Assembly: GCA_023419055.1 (NCBI GenBank)
Contig: JAEZYO010000132.1
Span: 1-9,758, forward strand
Direction of reading: 5' to 3'
DNA length: 9,758 bases
From: Pseudomonadota bacterium
GTDB lineage: Bacteria; Myxococcota; Polyangia; Polyangiales; Polyangiaceae
The translations under genes were made by a program, and so were the position numbers. The notes below the pieces were generated by a model. That model was not told the DNA's origin. It was given only the letters and a program-made list of their open reading frames with translations, and made no database searches. Below are positions 7,249 through 9,758 of this stretch, in pieces. Each line of letters opens with the position of its first letter. Positions within the stretch are counted from its first letter, which is position 1.

Positions 7249-8640
7249 TCAGCCGCCGTCCTTGGTTTCGGCAGGCTTCGGCGGCTCCCTCGGGCCGCGC
7301 GCGGTGCCGCCTTCCTTGAGCTTCATGCCTCCGTGGGGCTCCACCGTCGGAAGCTTCTCGTAGAAGGACTTGGAGAGCGCCTTCATCTCTTCGAGCTTCT
7401 CGGGCTCGGTCTTCGAAAGATCGGTTTGCTCACCCGGATCTTTCTTCAAATTGAAGAGCAGGTACTTCGCGCCCGCGCCGAAGGTGATGAGCTTGTAGTC
7501 GCCCTGGATAATGGCTCGCCGTGGAGGATTGTGGCTGTCCTCCGTGAGCTCGCTCACGATCGGCTCGCGGTTCTCTGGCGGGGCGCCGTAGAGCTCCGGC
7601 ACCATCGACTTGCCCATGAATTCGGGCGCGGCGGGCTGGCCCATGAGCTCGAAGATGGTGGGAGCCAGGTCAATCGCCGAGCGGCGCTCGGTGATGTGGC
7701 GCGGCTCGATGCCGGGCGCCTTGACGATGAGCGGGATGTGGATGAGCTCGTTCCAGACCTCGAAAGCGTGCTTGTACATGCCGTGCTCGCCGAACGCCTC
7801 TCCGTGGTCGGCGCTGATGATGACGGCGGTCCTCTTCCACCAAGGCTGCTGCTCCGCCCAGGCGAGGAGCTTCCCGAGCCACAGATCGGTGTAGAACACC
7901 TCCGAGTCGTAGCGGTCCTTGCCCTTCCGGCCGAACTCGGGGGACTCCTTGTGTTGGTTGTACTGGTCGTGCGGGTCCATGTAGTGGGCCCACGCGAAGA
8001 ACTGCTTGTCGCCGTTCTTGCCGAGGAGCTCGATGCCGAGCTTCGTCATCTTTTCGCTCGTGATCGAGTTGTCGGTCTGCGGATCGAAGGTCAGGCCGGG
8101 GACCAGCTCCCACGTCGAGAAGCCCTGCTCGAGCCCTTTGCCGCGGCCAAAGTACATGTGGCCGTGCCAGCCGATGGTCGCGATCTGCTTCTCCGACAGG
8201 AGCTCCGTGAGAAACACGTTCCCCTTGTCGTAGTAGCGAGTGAAGAAGAAGCCGTCCCGATACAGCGTCGAGGGGTAGCGACCAGTCAGGAAGCCGCCCA
8301 CGCTCTTCGCCGTGTAGCTCGAGAGGGAGTAGAAGTTCTCGTAGACAACCGCTTGCTTGGCGAGCGCCGTCAGGTTCGGAGCGATGTCGCGCGAGTAGCC
8401 CGTCCACGGCATGTCCGCGCGCAGGCTGTCGACGGTGAGCAAGAGGACGTTGAGCGGCTCGCTCGGCTTTCGCGGCTTCTCGGGCGCGGCGCTCGGGGTG
8501 GCGGCGCTCGCGCTCGGCGCCGCGGCGATCGCCTTTTCGGAAGGGGCGGGAGCCGCGCGATCGCTCGCGCGGTCTCCCTTTTCACAGCCGAGCACGGCGA
8601 GCCCGGCAACGCAGAGTCGAACCAATGAAGCTTTGTGCAA
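7249..8640 (-). CDS. Sulfatase-superfamily lipoprotein with a Thr nucleophile
   Basis: A 463-aa predicted lipoprotein: signal peptide with AVLGC (C19), a low-complexity Ala/Pro/Ser linker to about 60, then the alkaline phosphatase/sulfatase fold. The core begins NVLLLTVDSLRAD (64-76, metal ligand D71). The segment SSYTAKSVGGFLTGRYPS (107-124) aligns with the sulfatase signature, and T110 occupies the position of the Cys/Ser that becomes formylglycine. The C/S-x-P-x-R pattern is absent (T-A-K-S-V). WAHYMDPHDQY (217-227) and SADHGEAFGEHGMYKHAFE (276-294, metal ligands D278 and H279) are intact. D/E, Thr, Asp, His is also the ligand set of Thr-nucleophile relatives such as LtaS, so a hydrolase or phospho-group transferase is possible. 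The C-terminus (DYKLITFG, LFNLKKDPGEQTDLS) is sulfatase-like. The start is TTG 8640, supported by GGAG 8650-8647. The substrate is unknown. Confidence 0.88.
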   Translation of the reverse strand: MHKASLVRLCVAGLAVLGCEKGDRASDRAAPAPSEKAIAAAPSASAATPSAAPEKPRKPSEPLNVLLLTVDSLRADMPWTGYSRDIAPNLTALAKQAVVYENFYSLSSYTAKSVGGFLTGRYPSTLYRDGFFFTRYYDKGNVFLTELLSEKQIATIGWHGHMYFGRGKGLEQGFSTWELVPGLTFDPQTDNSITSEKMTKLGIELLGKNGDKQFFAWAHYMDPHDQYNQHKESPEFGRKGKDRYDSEVFYTDLWLGKLLAWAEQQPWWKRTAVIISADHGEAFGEHGMYKHAFEVWNELIHIPLIVKAPGIEPRHITERRSAIDLAPTIFELMGQPAAPEFMGKSMVPELYGAPPENREPIVSELTEDSHNPPRRAIIQGDYKLITFGAGAKYLLFNLKKDPGEQTDLSKTEPEKLEEMKALSKSFYEKLPTVEPHGGMKLKEGGTARGPREPPKPAETKDGG

Positions 8641-8650
8641 ACCTTACTCC
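8641..8650 (-). promoter_or_regulatory. Shine-Dalgarno plus stop codon spacer deciding the TTG start at 8640
   Basis: Read on the minus strand, this is GGAG, then TAA (stop of the small lipoprotein gene), then GGT, directly before TTG 8640. The Shine-Dalgarno-to-start spacing is 6 bases and the upstream stop codon sits inside that gap. Ribosomes finishing the upstream gene are therefore placed exactly at the TTG. A second in-frame TTG at codon 6 has no comparable signal. Confidence 0.65.
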
Positions 8651-8925
8651 GCGGCGATCTCCTTCTCGAGCTCGTCGAGCTTCTTCTCGAGGTTCTGAGA
8701 AGTGATCTCCTTCTCGGCTTCATCCTCGAAGTCCTCCTCCGTGGGCAAGGTTTCGAGGTCGATCTCGGGAGCCGTCGCGGTCGGCGCCGCTGCCGCTGCA
8801 GGAGCGGTGGCTTCGACCTTGGGCGTCTCCGCGGTTTCGGTCTTGGAGGACGCAGCCGTGTCCTCGCTCTTCTGGCACGCGATCAGGGCAAGCGCCGCCA
8901 AAACCAGACTCATTTTCCGGATCAT
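8644..8925 (-). CDS. Small acidic lipoprotein, function unknown
   Basis: A 93-aa protein. The signal peptide (MIRKMSLVLAALALIAC) ends in a good lipobox, LIAC, with the acylated cysteine at 17. This is followed by a Thr/Ala/Glu/Pro-rich disordered stretch (18-52) and a highly acidic segment (53-75). It ends in a short amphipathic helix of heptad character, NLEKKLDELEKEIAAE (78-93), which could form a coiled coil. I do not recognise a family. The start ATG overlaps the previous stop (ATGA) and has GGGAGGA at 8937-8931, 5 bases upstream. Its position directly before the sulfatase-fold gene, with coupled translation, suggests a structural or partner role at the membrane. This is inference only. 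Confidence 0.8.
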   Translation of the reverse strand: MIRKMSLVLAALALIACQKSEDTAASSKTETAETPKVEATAPAAAAAPTATAPEIDLETLPTEEDFEDEAEKEITSQNLEKKLDELEKEIAAE

Positions 8926-9716
8926 GGAGTTCCTCCCTTGGCAGGCGCCGCAGGCGCCGGATTGGCTGCGTTCGGAGCCGCGGTTCCGGTGACGGCCGCC
9001 GGCGCCGTGGCAGGGCCCTCGCCGGGCTTCGCCCCCGCCTTCACCGTATCACCCGCAGCAGTGGGAGCCGCGGACCCGCTCTTCAAGCGATCCATGGCTT
9101 TGTCGTGCCGCTCGTTCTCCTTGACGATGAGCTTCTCGATGCGGTCGACGAGCTTGTCCTTATCCTTACCTTGACGTTCCGACTCCGCAAGGAGGAGGGC
9201 GCGGTTCAGCTTGGCGACGCGCCGCGCGTGAAGCGCGAGCTCGTTCTTCACCGCGGGGTGCGTGAGGGTCGCTCCCCAACGCTGCTTGATCGCCTGACGA
9301 TGCTCACGCCGGCGATCCGGTAGTGTTTCCTTGAGCTTGGTGAGCCGATCTTTGAGCTCTTCCTTCTTGACCTTGCCGCTCTTGAGATCTTCTCGAAGGT
9401 CGCGGAGTGCGCTCCGGAATTCGCGACGCTCTTCGGCCTTGTCGGCCTTGGCCTCGACCTTGTCGGCTTTGGCTTCGGCCTTGTCGGCTTCCTTGTCTGC
9501 CTTGGCCTCCGCCCGCTCGGCCTTCGCTTCGGGTTTGCCGGCGGCGGCCTTGTCGCCCTTCTCGGGTCCGTGCTCTTTGCCCCGACCGGGCGCCTTTTCG
9601 CTCCCCTGAGCGGCCGCGGCCGCAGGCGGGGCTGGCTGCTCGGCGAGTGCGGGAACGGCAAACAGCGCCGCGCCTAGCACGCCGAGTGCAACGAGCCGGT
9701 TGCTCGAATGGGTCAT
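8922..9716 (-). CDS. Exported helical Lys/Glu-rich protein, function unknown
   Basis: A 264-aa secreted or periplasmic protein. The signal peptide has a predicted cleavage after VPALA (residue 25). A Pro/Ala/Gly/Lys linker follows, then an AEAKADK repeat helix (63-95). A charged helical core spans about 97-213 (SALRDLREDLKSG, LKDRLTKLKETLPDRRREHRQ, ALHARRVAKLNRALLLAE, DRIEKLIVKENERHDKAMDRL). The tail (214-264) is Ala/Pro/Thr-rich. The long charged helices recall periplasmic helical proteins of the Spy/CpxP kind, but I see no LTxxQ motif, so that link is weak. I chose ATG 9716 because GGAGG at 9726-9722 is 5 bases upstream. The GTG at 9728 overlaps that Shine-Dalgarno and would add four residues before the signal peptide. 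This is the first gene of the minus-strand operon within the window. Confidence 0.82.
   Translation of the reverse strand: MTHSSNRLVALGVLGAALFAVPALAEQPAPPAAAAAQGSEKAPGRGKEHGPEKGDKAAAGKPEAKAERAEAKADKEADKAEAKADKVEAKADKAEERREFRSALRDLREDLKSGKVKKEELKDRLTKLKETLPDRRREHRQAIKQRWGATLTHPAVKNELALHARRVAKLNRALLLAESERQGKDKDKLVDRIEKLIVKENERHDKAMDRLKSGSAAPTAAGDTVKAGAKPGEGPATAPAAVTGTAAPNAANPAPAAPAKGGTP
9432..9530 (-). repeat. Imperfect 7-residue repeat (AEAKADK) in the exported helical protein
   Basis: This encodes residues 63-95. Units of the type EAKADK, with spacings of mostly 7 residues (21 bases) and one shortened unit (EADKA), form an alternating-charge alpha helix. The DNA copies share the core CTTGTCGGC on the plus strand and differ mainly at third positions. 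Such repeats usually make rigid single helices or coiled coils, and their number can change by slippage. Confidence 0.75.
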
Positions 9717-9721
9717 CGATA

Positions 9722-9726
9722 CCTCC
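9722..9726 (-). promoter_or_regulatory. Shine-Dalgarno GGAGG for the exported helical protein
   Basis: GGAGG lies 5 bases before ATG 9716. It decides the start, because the longer GTG alternative at 9728 overlaps the Shine-Dalgarno itself and is left with none of its own. Confidence 0.7.
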
Positions 9727-9728
9727 AC

Positions 9729-9758
9729 AGCATTTCTGACCGGTGACCAAAATCGGTC
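9729..9758 (-). promoter_or_regulatory. Partial 5' leader of the minus-strand operon
   Basis: Only 30 bases upstream of the leader are inside the window. They include a small inverted repeat, GACCG (9738-9742) and CGGTC (9754-9758), with an 11-base loop. It could be a leader hairpin or an operator half. The promoter itself is probably outside the window, and no -10 or -35 element can be supported here. Confidence 0.2.

Noticed and set aside
7333..8628. Long plus-strand ORF (431 codons) opposite the sulfatase-fold gene
   Set aside because: It is composition-driven antisense in high-GC DNA. It is rich in Leu/Arg/Glu/Val with no domain, and the minus-strand frame has unmistakable sulfatase-fold motifs.
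6250..8640. A standard sulfatase with its formylglycine-generating activator
   Set aside because: The sulfatase-fold protein has Thr in place of Cys/Ser, and the FGE-fold protein has Tyr and Leu in place of the catalytic cysteines, so the usual pairing cannot work.
8940..8960. Direct repeat of GCAGGCGCC near the end of the exported helical protein gene as a possible regulatory or recombination site
   Set aside because: It is explained by Ala/Pro-rich codons of the C-terminal tail (PAPAAPAK) in high-GC DNA.
9717..9728. GTG 9728 as the start of the exported helical protein
   Set aside because: It overlaps the GGAGG Shine-Dalgarno that serves ATG 9716, and would place four extra residues before a complete signal peptide.
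1..9758. Phage-defence, toxin-antitoxin, CRISPR or mobile-element content
   Set aside because: I looked for nucleases, transposases, integrases, short antitoxin-like gene pairs and regularly spaced repeats and saw none. The only repeats are within coding regions.

Overview
This is a GC-rich, densely coded bacterial window with long overlapping antisense ORFs. GTG/TTG starts, Ala/Pro/Ser/Lys-rich linkers, several predicted lipoproteins and a SUMF1-fold/sulfatase-fold pair suggest a myxobacterium-like Myxococcota (Polyangiales-type) chromosome. That placement is inferred from gene style and content. There is no rRNA or other phylogenetic marker. I see no tRNA, rRNA, CRISPR, insertion sequence, phage gene or integration scar.

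Layout. (1) Positions 1-1155, minus strand: epoxyqueuosine reductase (queG), nearly complete, with its C-terminus cut by the window edge. (2) Positions 1156-1284: a divergent promoter region. (3) Positions 1285-6243, plus strand: a four-gene operon with overlapping genes. It encodes an ABC ATPase (GldA-like), an ABC-2 permease (GldF-like), a GldG-like ABC auxiliary membrane protein with an unusual five-helix N-terminus, and a DUF4340 membrane-anchored protein. This is the recurring 'Gld-like' ABC-2 gene set whose substrate is unknown outside Bacteroidetes gliding. (4) Positions 6250-9716, minus strand, read from right to left: an exported helical protein with an AKADK repeat, a 93-residue lipoprotein, a sulfatase-superfamily lipoprotein, and a SUMF1/FGE-fold putative lipoprotein. 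Every junction is either a 4-bp ATGA overlap or a stop followed three bases later by a TTG start. The two operons converge with six bases between their stop codons.

How the genes may work together. The plus-strand genes look like one membrane complex: ATPase and permease, plus two proteins with large extracytoplasmic domains. The minus-strand genes look like an envelope cassette made of one periplasmic and three lipid-anchored products.

The most interesting point is a paired change of chemistry. The sulfatase-fold protein has Thr110 where sulfatases carry the Cys/Ser that becomes formylglycine, and keeps the metal ligands. The adjacent FGE-fold protein lacks both catalytic cysteines of formylglycine-generating enzymes. 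So the pair resembles a sulfatase/activator couple but cannot be one. A Thr-nucleophile hydrolase or phospho-group transferase with a non-catalytic partner is a better hypothesis.
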